This document shows, one piece after another, positions 44,075 to 55,500 of a DNA stretch of 64,000 nucleotides. The notes under the pieces were generated by a model, which saw only the letters and a list, made by a program, of their open reading frames with translations, was not told where the DNA came from and ran no database searches. This stretch comes from Fratercula arctica (Eukaryota > Chordata > Aves > Charadriiformes > Alcidae): assembly GCA_947846985.1 (NCBI GenBank), contig CANTUZ010000014.1, forward strand, positions 11,887,837 through 11,951,836, written 5' to 3'. A program made the translations under genes and the position numbers. Numbering within the stretch: the first letter of the stretch is position 1; every line of letters begins with the position of its first letter.

Positions 44075-45025
44075 TGCCATAGGGACGCGCTTTGGAGGAA
44101 TGAGGGGGCACTTCCGGTGTCATGGAGGACTAAACTGCCATAGAGATGTGCTTTGGAGGACTGAGGGGGGCACTTCCGGTTCTCTGGAGGACTAAACTGC
44201 CATAGAGATGTGCTTTGGAGGACTGAGGGGGGCACTTCCGGTTCTCTGGAGGACTAAACTGCCATAGAGATGTGCTTTGGAGGACTGAGGGGACAACTTC
44301 CGGTTCTCTGGAGGACTCAAGTGCCATAGAGATGTGCTTTGGAGGACTGAGGGGACACTTCCGGTTCTCTGGAGGACGAAACTGCCATAGAGATGTGCTT
44401 TGGAGGACTGAGGGGACACTTCCGGTTCTCTGGAGGACTAAACTGCCATAGAGATGTGCTTTGGAGGACTGAGGGGACACTTCCGGTTCTCTGGAGGACT
44501 AAACTGCCATAGAGATGTGCTTTGGAGGGCCGAAGGGACACATCCGGTGCCGTTGAAAACTAATGTGCCGTAGGGATGCACTTTACAGGACTGAGGGGGA
44601 CACTTCCGGGGTTCTGTAGGACCTCGGTGCCATAGAGATGAGCTTTGGAGGACTGAGGGGGGCACTTCCGGTGTCGTGGAGGACTAAAGTGCCACAGAGA
44701 TGCACTTCGGAGGATTAAGGGGCGCACTTCTGGTGTCCTGGAGCAATCACGTGCCATAGAGATGCGTTTTGGAGGACTGAGGGGGGCACTTCCGGTTTCC
44801 TGGAGGACTAAGGTACCATAGAGATGCGCTTTGGAGGACTGAGGGGCTCACTTCCGGGTTTCTGGAGGCTTAAAGTGCCATAGAGACGCACTTCGGAGGA
44901 GGGAGGGGACACTTCCGGTTTCTGCCGGACACGGGTGCCATAGAGACGCACTTCACACGACGGAGGGGGGCACTTCCGGTGTCATGGAGGACTAAAGTGC
45001 CGTAGAGCTGCGCTTTGGGGGACTG
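44075..45025. repeat. About 60-bp repeat GCCATAGAGATGTGCTTTGG
   Basis: About 15 copies of a 60-62-bp unit containing GTGCCATAGAGATGTGCTTT, GGAGGACTGAGGGG and CACTTCCGGT. Each copy carries an ETS-like CTTCCGG. A single copy recurs at about 46497-46555 at the CFP 3' end. Confidence 0.96.
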
Positions 45026-45054
45026 AGGGGGGGTCGCCGTGGAGGGTCACTTGT

Positions 45055-46495
45055 GGGGTGGGGGATCGTGTAGGAGGGAAGGGCTGTCCAGTGGGGCAGG
45101 ATGAAGGGTCTATTGGGAGGGAGGGGTGCCAGTGGGGGGAGGGGCCATGTGTCGTGGGGGAGGGGTCATCTATGGGGGGGGAGGAGTATCCTATGGGGGG
45201 GGAGGGGTCATCTATGGGGGGGAGGGGTCAACTATGGGGGATGAGGGGTCAACTATGGGGGGGGAGGAGTATCCTATGGGGGGGGGAGGGGGTCATCTAT
45301 GGGGGGGGAGGGGTCATTTGGGGGGCGGGGTCATCAATGGTGGGAGAGGGCTCATCTATGGGGGGGAGGGGTGGGGTACATGGGTCCCAGGGGGGAGGAG
45401 TGGGGGGAGGGGTGCCAGTGGGGTGGAGGGACCATCTGTCGTGGGGGAGGGGTCATCTATGGGGGAGGGCCGGCATCCTCTGGGGGGGAGGGGTCATCTG
45501 GGGGGGGGTGTCATCTATCATGGGGGAGGGGTCATTTGGGAGTGGGTGGGGGCGTCCTGGGGGGGGGGGAGGCGTGGGATAAATCAGTCCGGGGGGGGGG
45601 GGAGGGGGGGAGGGGAGGGGTGGAATACATTGGTCCTGGGGCTGAGGAGTGGGGGGAGGGGTGCACATGGGGGGAGGGGTCGTCTATGGGGGGGAGGGGG
45701 TGTCCTTGGTGGGGGGGGGGGAGGCGTCATCTATGGGGGGGGGGGGGTGGGGTATATGGGTCCTGGAGGGGAGGGGCAGGAGGAAGGGTCATCTACGGGG
45801 GGGAGGGGTCATTTGGGGGGGGCAGGGTCATCAGTGGTGGGGGAGGGGTCATCTATAAGTGGGGAGGGGTGGGATACATGGGGCCCGGAGGGGGGGGGGG
45901 GGGGGCAGAGGGGTCATCTGTGGTGGGGGAGGGGTGTCCTATAGGGGGAGAGGGGTCACCTGTGGGCAGGGGGAGGGGCATCAATGGGGGGGTGTCACCT
46001 GGGGGGGGGGGGGGTATCTATGGGGGCGAGGGTGAGATACATGGGCCCTGGGGGGGGGGAGGTGTCATCCTTGGAGGGGGGGGGGGGAGGGTCATCCTAT
46101 GGGGGGGAGGGGTTATCTGTGGGGGGGGAGAGGTTATCTATGGGGGGGAGGAGTGGGATATATGGGTCCCGGGGGGGGGGAGGGGGGGGGGGAGGGGTGG
46201 ACGTGGGAGGGGGGATCATCTATGGGGGTAGGGGTGTCCTATGGGGGGGGGGGGGCGGGTTATCTAGTGGGGGGGGAGGGGGCATCACTGCGAGAGAGGG
46301 GTCATCTGTGGGGGAGAGGGGTCACTTATGGGGGGGGGAAGGGGTCATTTGAGGGGGGGAGGGGCGTCCTATGGGGGGAGGGGCTATCTATGGGGGGGAG
46401 GGGCCATCTGTGGGGCGGGGTCATCAATGGTGGGGGAGGGGTCATCTCTGGGGGGGAGGGGGGAGTCACTTGGGGGGGCGGGGGATCATCTCTGG
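45055..46495. repeat. GGGGGGAGGGGTCATCTATGG array
   Basis: G-rich relative of the 39481-43690 units, with variants such as GGAGGAGTATCCTATGGGGG and GGGTGGGGTACATGGGTCC. Confidence 0.9.
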
Positions 46496-46496
46496 G

Positions 46497-46560
46497 GTGT
46501 CCTGGAGGACTGAAGTGCCATAGAGATGCCCTTCGGAGGACGGAGCGGCCACCGCCAAGA
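46497..46560. repeat. Single stray copy of the 60-bp repeat
   Basis: TGAAGTGCCATAGAGATGCC and TTCGGAGGACGGAG match the 44075-45025 unit, 1.5 kb away, immediately downstream of the CFP poly(A) signal on the minus strand. Confidence 0.85.
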
Positions 46561-49500
46561 ATTCCAGGGGTGGAATCTGCTTCCGAGTCTTTATTGGGGT
46601 GGGGGGAGGGGAGGTGGGGGGGGGGGAGGGGCTGCCGGGGGTGGGTTTTGGGGGGAATTGCAGGGGTTTTGGTGGTTCCGTGAGGTCGCTGGGAGGCTCA
46701 GTCCTCTGTGGAGGGGGGGGGGGCGGTAAATGGGGGACCCCCCATAGATGAGCCTTTTCCCCCCATAGTTGACCCCTCCCCCCCATAGGATACTCCTCCC
46801 CCCCATAGATGACCCCTCATCCCCCATAGGAATAACGCCTCACCCCCTCCCTCGATCCCCCTCCTCCCTCGTTTGCCCCCCCCCCCCCATAGATGACCCC
46901 TCGCCCCCCATAGGATACTCCTCCCCCCCCCATAGATGACCCCTCATCCCCCATAGTTGACCCCTCCCCCCCATAGATGACCCCTCCCCCCCATAGGATA
47001 CTCCTCCCCCCCCATAGATGACCCCTCATCCCCCATAGTTGACCCCTCCCCCCCACTGATGACCCCTCATCCCCCATAGTTGACCCCTCCTCCCCATAGA
47101 TGACCCCTTTCCCCTCCAGATGACCCCCCCCTGCCCCCTAGGTGACCCCCCCCCTACCCTGCCCCATACCGTGGGGGGGGGCAGGGGGTGACGTTCTGGC
47201 AGGGCCGCGTCTCCTCCAGGCGCAGCAGCTGCCCCTCCAGCTTGGGGCAACGCACCCGGGGCCGCCCCCAGAAGGTGACGTTGAGAGGGGCCGAGTCTGT
47301 CACCCCCGTCACCACCAGCCTGCAGGGGGGCGCTCTCAGACCCATAGAGACCCCCCCCCCGGGGTGTGTCCCCCCACCCCATAGACCCCCCATTGACCCC
47401 CCATAGAACCCCCATTGACCCTATAGACCCCCATTGACCCTATAGATCCCCCAACCCCATAGACCCCCCCCATTGACCCTATAGGTCCCCCAGCCCCATT
47501 GGCCCCTTCATTGACCCACGCATTGACACCATAGACCCCCACCCCATAGACCCTCCATTGACCCTATAGACTCCCCATTGCCCCTATAGAACCCCCCCCA
47601 TTGACCCCATAGACCCCCCCATTGACTCTATAGATCCCCCAGCCCCATAGACCCCCATAGACCCCATAGGCCTCCCAGCCCCATAGTCCCCCCATTGACC
47701 CTATAGATCCCTCCCATTGACGCCATAGGCCCCCTGCATTGACCCTATAGACCCCCATTGACCCCATAGACCCCCCAGACCCATAGACCCCCACTGACCC
47801 CATAGACCACCATTGACCCTATAGGCCTCCCATTGACCCTCTAGTCCCCCCCCAGCCCCATAGACCCCCCCCATTGACCGTATAGGCCCCTATACGCACG
47901 GGTAGGAGGGGTAGATGGGCTGGCACTCCCGGAAGCGGCTCCGTGTGGGGCTGGCCCCACACGGGGGGTTGCAGAGGCCCCAGGGGCTCCAGTCCGACCA
48001 GTTTCCCTGCACTGGGGGCACAGGGCAGCCTCACCCCATAGCCTGCACCCCATAGGGCCGGGAGGTATAGGGGGCAGGCTATGGGGGAGTAGGGGGGCTG
48101 GGGGTCCCTATGGGTCACTGTGGGGGGGCTGTGGGGCCCTATGGGATGGCTATAGGGCAGCTATAGTGTTTTATAAGGTTCCATAGGGCAGCTATAGGGT
48201 GCTATAGGGTTTCATAAGGCAGCTATAGGGCACTATAGGATGCTATAGGGTTCCATAGGGCAGCTATAGGGCACTATGGGGCAGCTATAGGGCTCTATAA
48301 GGTTCCATAGGGCAGCTATAGGGCACTATAGGGTTCCATAGGGCAGCTATAGGGCTCTGTAAGGTTCCATAGGGCAGCTATAGGGCACTATAGGGTTCTA
48401 TAAGGTTCCATAGGACAGCTATAGGGCACTATGGGGCAGCTATAGGGTGCTATAGGGTTCCATAGGGCAGCTATAGGGCACTACGGGGCAGTTGTAGCGC
48501 TCTGTAAGGTTCCATAGGGCAGCTATAGGGTGCTACAGGGCCCTATAAGATTCCATAGGGTAGCCATAGGGCTCCATAAGGTTCTATAGGAGCAGCTATA
48601 GGGCTCCATAGGGTTCCACAGGGCAGCTATAGGGCAGCTATAGGGCTATATAGGGTTCCAAAGGGCAGCTATAGGGTTCTATATGCCTCCATAGGGTTCC
48701 ACAGGGCAGCTATAGGGTGCTATAGGGCAGCTACAGGCTGCTATGGGGCAGTTATAGGGCTATATAGGGTTCCAAAGGGCAGCTATAGGGTGCTGTAGGG
48801 CTCTATGAGGTTCCATAGGGCAGCTATGGGGTGGCTCACGCAGGCAGTGCTGCACGTTGTAGCAGGCACGGAGCTGGATGGTGCCGGCCCCCTCCTTGGT
48901 GGGGCAGGGGGGGCCCCCGGGGCCGCGCCCCACACATTCCCGCGTCCGCTTCTGCTGCCCCGCGGTGGGCTGGCAGCTGATGGCGCCCCACGACCGCCGC
49001 TCGCAGGGGCTCCAGGTGCCCCACGGCCCCCAGTGCACCAGGTCTGGGGGGGGGGGGCAGTAGAGAAACGGGGGGGGTGGAGGTCAGGGGGGGGGGGGGT
49101 GCCCCATAGACCCCCCCCGACCCACACTTGGGGGGGCAACACGGTGGCGGGGGGGGGGGGGATATAGTTATGGGGTGGGTGGCACGAAAACCCGCCCCCT
49201 CCCAGGCCACCCCCCCCCCCTTCAGGCCACGCCCCTCCTCAAAGCCCCGCCCCACCAGCACCCATTCAGCCTATCAGGCCACGCCCCCTCTTTCAAAGCC
49301 CCGCCCCCTCCCTGAGGCCCCGCCCCCCAGTCCCATTCATCCCCTCAGGCCACGCCCCCCCCGCGCAGACCAAGCCCCCCCTTCAAGACCCTCCCCTTCC
49401 CCGAGGCCCCGCCCCCTTCCCCCGAGGCCACGCCCCCTCCCAGTTCCGTTCATCCCCTCAGGGCACGCCCCCCAGCATAGACCACGCCCCCTCCCGCAGG

Positions 49501-52500
49501 CCACGCCCCCTCCCAGCTCCATTCATCCCCTCAGGGCACGCCCCCCAGCATAGACCACGCCCCCTCCCGCAGGCCACGCCCCCTCCCACAAAGCCCCGCC
49601 CCCTCCCGGCCCTGCTTATCCCTCAGGCCACGCCCCCTCCTCCGAAGCCGCCCCCCACGAGCCACGTCCCCTCCCTCAACCGCGCTCCCCTCCCGCCCCG
49701 AGGCCACGCCCCGAGGCCACGCCCCCTCACCGGGACACCGCCCCCCCGGGGCCCGCAGAGCGCGCGGCGCGTGCCGTTGCCGGGGCAGCCGCGGCCGCCG
49801 TGGCGGGGGGGGGGCGCGTCGCACGTGCGGCGCTGCGTCACCGCCCCCAGCCCGCACGTCACCGGGCAGGGGGAGGGTGGATGACCACGCCCCCCACGCG
49901 CCGTCCTCTGCCGGGGGGGGGGGGGGGGGTTGAGTCAGACCCTGGGACCCCCCCCCTTCGCCCCCCGATCCACCCCCCCAAAACCCCCCCCCGGACCCCT
50001 GGTGTCGCCCCCCCCCCCACGACTGAGACCCCCCCCTCACCCCTGGGACCCCGCCGACCCCCCCCGATCTTGGGTTCCCCCCCCCCATTGACCCCCCCCC
50101 ACCCCTGGGACCCCGCCGACCCCCCCCAATCCTGGGTTCCCCCCCCCATTGCCCCCCCCCCCCCCTTGGGACCCCCCGCCGACCCCCCCGATCCTGGGTT
50201 CCCCCCCCCCATTGACCCCCCCCCTCACCCCCGGGACCCCGCCGACCCCCCCCGATCCTGGGTTCCCCCCCCATTGACCCCCCCCCTCTACCCCTGGGAC
50301 CCCCCCCGACCCACCCCCAATCCTGGTTTCCCCCCCCCATTGACCTCCCCCCTCACCCCTGGGAACCCCGCCGACCCCCCCCATCCTGGGTTCCCCCCCC
50401 CATTGACCCCCCCCCTCACCCTGGGACCACCCCGACCCCCCCCAATCTTGGGTTCCCCCCCCATTGACCCCCCGCCCCTCACCCCTGGGACCCCGCCGAC
50501 CCCCCCCCCCCCCCGAACTCTCCCCCTCCCCCTCCTGTCCCCCCCCCCGTATCCCCCCCCTTCTCGCCCCACCCCTGGGACCCCCCCCCACCCCTTCTCC
50601 CTGCCTCCCCCGACCCCCCCCCCCCCCCAAAGACCCTGGGTCCCCCCCCGCCATGTCCCCGCCCCCCCCGTATTGCCCCCCCCTCACCGGGGCAGGGCGG
50701 CAGGCCGGGGCAGGGCTGGCTCTCCATGGCTTGGCCGGGGCAGGGGGGGCCGGGGGGGTGGAGGGAAGGCGGGGGGAATCGCAGAGACGGCTCCGGCTGC
50801 GGGTGGGGGTCCCTCCCCGGGCTGCCCCCCCCCGGCAGGTGCCCCCGCACCCCCCCCCACTGGGCCCCAACGCGGCCCCACGAGCCCCCCACTGCAGGGG
50901 AGGAGGAGGAAAAATGGGGGGGGGGAAAGGGGTGGGGGGGGGGGGCAGGGGTCAAGCTCTGCCCGCCCCCCCCCCCCACCCGATTCTTCCTCCCCCCCTC
51001 GTCATCATCATCCGACCCCCCCCCAACCCCACTCACCCACCAGCCTTCGGCCTCCATCCCGCCCACCACCATCATCCTCGCCCCCCCGCCCCCCCCCCCC
51101 CTCCCGGACACGTGGGCGGTCCCTCCTGGCACATCCGGGTCTCCTGGGCCCCCCCCGGCCCGCAGCCCCCCCCGCAGCTTGGGGGGGGGTTGGAGCAGAG
51201 GCGGCTCCTCCCCTGCGCCCCCTCCCCACACGTCACCGAGCAGCTGGTCCAGGGCGACCAGGGCGACCAGCCCCCCGGCTCTGGGGACATTGGGGGGGGG
51301 GGGGGGGGGGGACACGGGGTCACAGGGGGCGCCCCCCCGGCCCCCCATGGCCCCAGTGGCCCCCCCATGGCCCCCTGGCAGCCCCTGTCCCCCCGTTGTC
51401 CCAATGTCCCCAATGTCCCCCCCGTGCCCCCCGTGTCCCCACGTCCCCCCATGACCCCGATGTCCCTCTGATGTCCCCTCCATGCCCCCCCATGTCCCCA
51501 CGTGCCGTGTTCCTCCATGTCCTCCCACGTCCCAATGTCCCAATGTCCCCCCATGTCCCCCCAATGTCCCCACCATGTCCCCCCACCCCACCATGTCCCC
51601 CCATGTCCCCAATGTCCCCCCATGTCCCCATGTCCCCTACGTCCCCCATGTCCCCTACGTCCCCCATGTCCCCAAATGTCCCCCATGTCCCCAATGTCCC
51701 CCATGTCCCCAATGTCCCCCCATCCCCCATGTCCCCCCCATGTCCCCCATGTCCCCATGTCCCCCATGTCCCCATGTCCCCCACGTCCCCATGTCCCCCC
51801 CATCCCCCATGTCCCCAATGTCCCCCCATGTCCCCATGTCCCCCCATGTCCCCATGTCCCCCCATGTCCCCCATGTCCCCATGTCCCCCATGTCCCCATG
51901 TCCCCCCATGTCCCCATGTCCCCCACGCCTCCGTGTCCCCCCCAGATCCCCCATGTCCCCAATGTCCCCCCATGTCCCCAATGTCCCCCCATGTCCCCAT
52001 GTCCCCCCAGCCCCATGTCCCCCCAGTCCCCCATGTCCCCATGTCCCCCATGTCCCCAATGTCCCCCCACCCTGTCCCCCCATGTCCCCATGTCCCCATG
52101 TCCCCCCACGCCTCCGTGTCCCCCCAGATCCCCCAGCCCCAAATGTCCCCCAATGTTCCCCAATGTCCCCCATGTCCCCAATGTCCCCCCACGCCTCCGT
52201 GTCCCCCCCAGATCCCCCATGTCCCCAAATGTCCCCCCATGTCCCCAATGTCCCCCCACGCCTCCGTGTCCCCCCCAGATCCCCCATGTCCCCAAATGTC
52301 CCCCCATGTCCCCAATGTCCCCCCATGTCCCCCCCACCCCACCATGTCCCCCATGTTCCCAAATGTCCCCCCATGTCCCTAATGTCCCCCCACGCCTCCG
52401 TGTCCTCCCCAGATCCCCCATGTCCCCAATGTCCCCCCATGTCCCCAATGTCCCCCCATGTCCCCAATGTCCCCCCATGTCCCCAATGTCCCCCCATGTC

Positions 52501-55500
52501 CCCAATGTCCCCCCACGCCTCCGTGTCCCCCCCAGATCCCCCATGTCCCCAAATGTCCCCCCCATGTCCCTAATGTCCCCCCACGCCTCCGTGTCCCCCC
52601 CCAGATCCCCCATGTCCCCAATGTCCCCCCATGTCCCCAATGTCCCCCCACGCCTCCGTGTCCCCCCCCCCATGTCCCCAATGTCCCCCCATGTCCCCAT
52701 GTCCCCCCATGTCCCCATGTCCCCCCACGCCTCCGTGTCCCCCCCAGTCCCCCATGTCCCCAATGTCCCCCCATGTCCCCCATGTCCCCCCATGTCCCCA
52801 TGTCCCCCAGTCCCCATGTCCCCAATGTCCCCCCATGTCCCCATGTCCCCCCATGTCCCCATGTCCCCCCCCATGTCCCCATGTCCCCCATGTCCCCATG
52901 TCCCCCACGCCCCATGTCCCCCCAGTCCCCCATGTCCCCAATGTCCCCCATGTCCCCATGTCCCCCCATGTCCCCATGTCCCCCAGCCCCATGTCCCCCC
53001 ATGTCCCCATGTCCCCAATGTCCCCCCATGTCCCCAATGTCCCCCCATGCCTCCGTGTCCCCCCTGTCCCCCATGTCCCCAATGTCCCCCCATGTCCCCA
53101 ATGTCCCCCCATGTCCCCAATGTCCCCCCCAGTCCCCCATGTCCCCAAATGTCCCCCCATGTCCCCAATGTCCCCCATGTCCCCAATGTCCCCCCATGCC
53201 TCCGTGTCCCCCCCAGATCCCCCATGTCCCCCAAATGTCCCCCCATGTCCCCAAATGTCCCCCCACGCCTCTGTGTCCCCCCCAGATCCCCCATGTCCCC
53301 AAATGTCCCCCCATGTCCCCAATGTCCCCCCACGCCTCCGTGTCCCCCCCAGATCCCCCATGTCCCCACATGTCCCCCCCATGTCCCCAATGTCCCCCCA
53401 TGCCTCCATGTCCCCCCAGATCCCCCATGTCCCCAAATGTCCCCCCCATGTCCCCAATGTCCCCCCCATGTCCCCCCACCCCACCATGTCCCCCATGTTC
53501 CCCAATGTCCCCCCATGTCCCCAATGTCCCCCCACGCCTCCGTGTCCCCCCCAGATCCCCCATGTCCCCAAATGTCCCCCCATGTCCCCAATGTCCCCCC
53601 ACGCCTCCGTGTCCCCCCCAGATCCCCCATGTCCCCAATGTCCCCCATGTCCCCAATGTCCCCCATGTCCCCCACCCCACCATGTCCCCCATGTTCCCAA
53701 ATGTCCCCCCATGTCCCTAATGTCCCCCCACGCCTCCGTGTCCCCCCCCAGATCCCCCATGTCCCCAAATGTCCCCCATGTCCCCAATGTCCCCCCATGT
53801 CCCCAATGTCCCCCCAGATCCCCCATGTCCCCAATGTCCCCCCATGTCCCCAATGTCCCCCCACGCCTCCGTGTCCCCCCAGATCCCCCATGTCCCCAAA
53901 TGTCCCCCCACTGTCCCCAAAGGTCCCCCCACGCCTCCGTGTCCCCCCCAGATCCCCCATGTCCCCAAATGTCCCCCCATGTCCCCAATGTCCCCCCACG
54001 CCTCCGTGGCCCCCCCAGATCCCCCATGTCCCCAAATGTCCCCCCATGTCCCCAATGTCCCCCCACGCCTCCGTGTCCCCCCCAGATCCCCCATGTCCCC
54101 AAATGTCCCCCCATGTCCCCAATGTCCCCCATGTCCCCAATGTCCCCCCACGCCTCCGTGTCCCCCCCAGATCCCCCATGTCCCCAATGTCCCCCCATGT
54201 CCCCAATGTCCCCCCACGCCTCCGTGTCCCCCCCCAGATCCCCCATGTCCCCAAATGTCCCCCCATGTCCCCAATGTCCCCCCACGCCTCCAATGTCCCC
54301 CCAGATCCCCCATGTCCCCAAATGTCCCCCCATGTCCCCAATGTCCCCCCATGTCCCCAATGTCCCCCCACGCCTCCGTGTCCCCCCCAGATCCCCCATG
54401 TCCCCAAATGTCCCCCATGTCCCCAATGTCCCCCCACGCCTCCGTGTCCCCCCCAGATCCCCCATGTCCCCAAATGTCCCCCCATGTCCCCAATGTCCCC
54501 CCCATGCCTCCGTGTCCCCCCCAGATCCCCCATGTCCCCAAATGTCCCCCCATGTCCCCAATGTCCCCCCATGCTCCGTGTCCCCCCCAGATCCCCCCAT
54601 GTCCCCAATGTCCCCCCACGCCTCCGTGTCCCCCCAGATCCCCCATGTCCCCAAATGTCCCCCCATGTCCCAATGTCCCCCACGCCTCCCGTGTCCCCCC
54701 CAGATCCCCATGTCCCCAAATGTCCCCCCATGTCCCCAATGTCCCCCCATGCCTCCATGTCCCCCCAGATCCCCCATGTCCCCAAATGTCCCCCCATGTC
54801 CCCAATGTCCCCCCCATGTCCCCAATGTCCCCCCACGCCTCCGTGTCCCCCCCCAGATCCCCCATGTCCCCAAATGTCCCCCCCTTGTCCCCGTGTCCCC
54901 CCGTGTCCCACCGGGACAGCAGGGCAGGTGACACGCTCGCAGTTGCCACTCTCTCCTGTCCCCGTCCCCTCCGGGGCTGCGGCTCCGTCCCCGTCGCTGG
55001 GTCCCCTCCCCGCAGGTCACCGAGCAGCTGGTCCAGGGTGTCCAGGGTCCCCACACGCCCTGCCTGGGGACAGGGGGTCACCCGCTGGCCTCTGGTGGCG
55101 CCTGGTGGCACCCAACGGCCTCCAATGGCACCTGGTGGCACTTGGTGGCACCTGATGGCACCCAACGGCCTCCAATGGCACTTGGTGGCACTTGGTGGCA
55201 CCTGATGGCACGCAACGGCCTCCAATGGCACCTGGTGCCACTTGGTGGCACTCAATGGAAGCTGGTGGCACCCGGTGGCACTTGGTGGCACCTGATGGCA
55301 CGCAACGGCCTCCAATGGCACCTGGTGCCACTTGGTGGCACTCAATGGAAGCTGGTGGCACCCAGTGGCACCTGGTGGCACTTGGTGGCACCTGATGGCA
55401 CCCAAAGGCCTCCAATGGCACTTGGTGGCACTTGGTGGCACCTGATGGCACCCAACGGCCTCCAATGGCACCTGGTGCCACTTGGTGGCACTCAATGGAA

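Noticed and set aside
46591..46720. Definite CFP terminal exon here
   Set aside because: A CCACAG acceptor exists, but the phase from the previous exon gives a long repeat-like tail rather than a clear stop. Left unresolved.
51502..55155. 1,217-codon plus-strand ORF and 1,279-codon minus-strand ORF over the same array
   Set aside because: Both are translations of the ATGTCCCCCC repeat. The minus ORF is interesting only where it overlaps the real CFP TSR exons.
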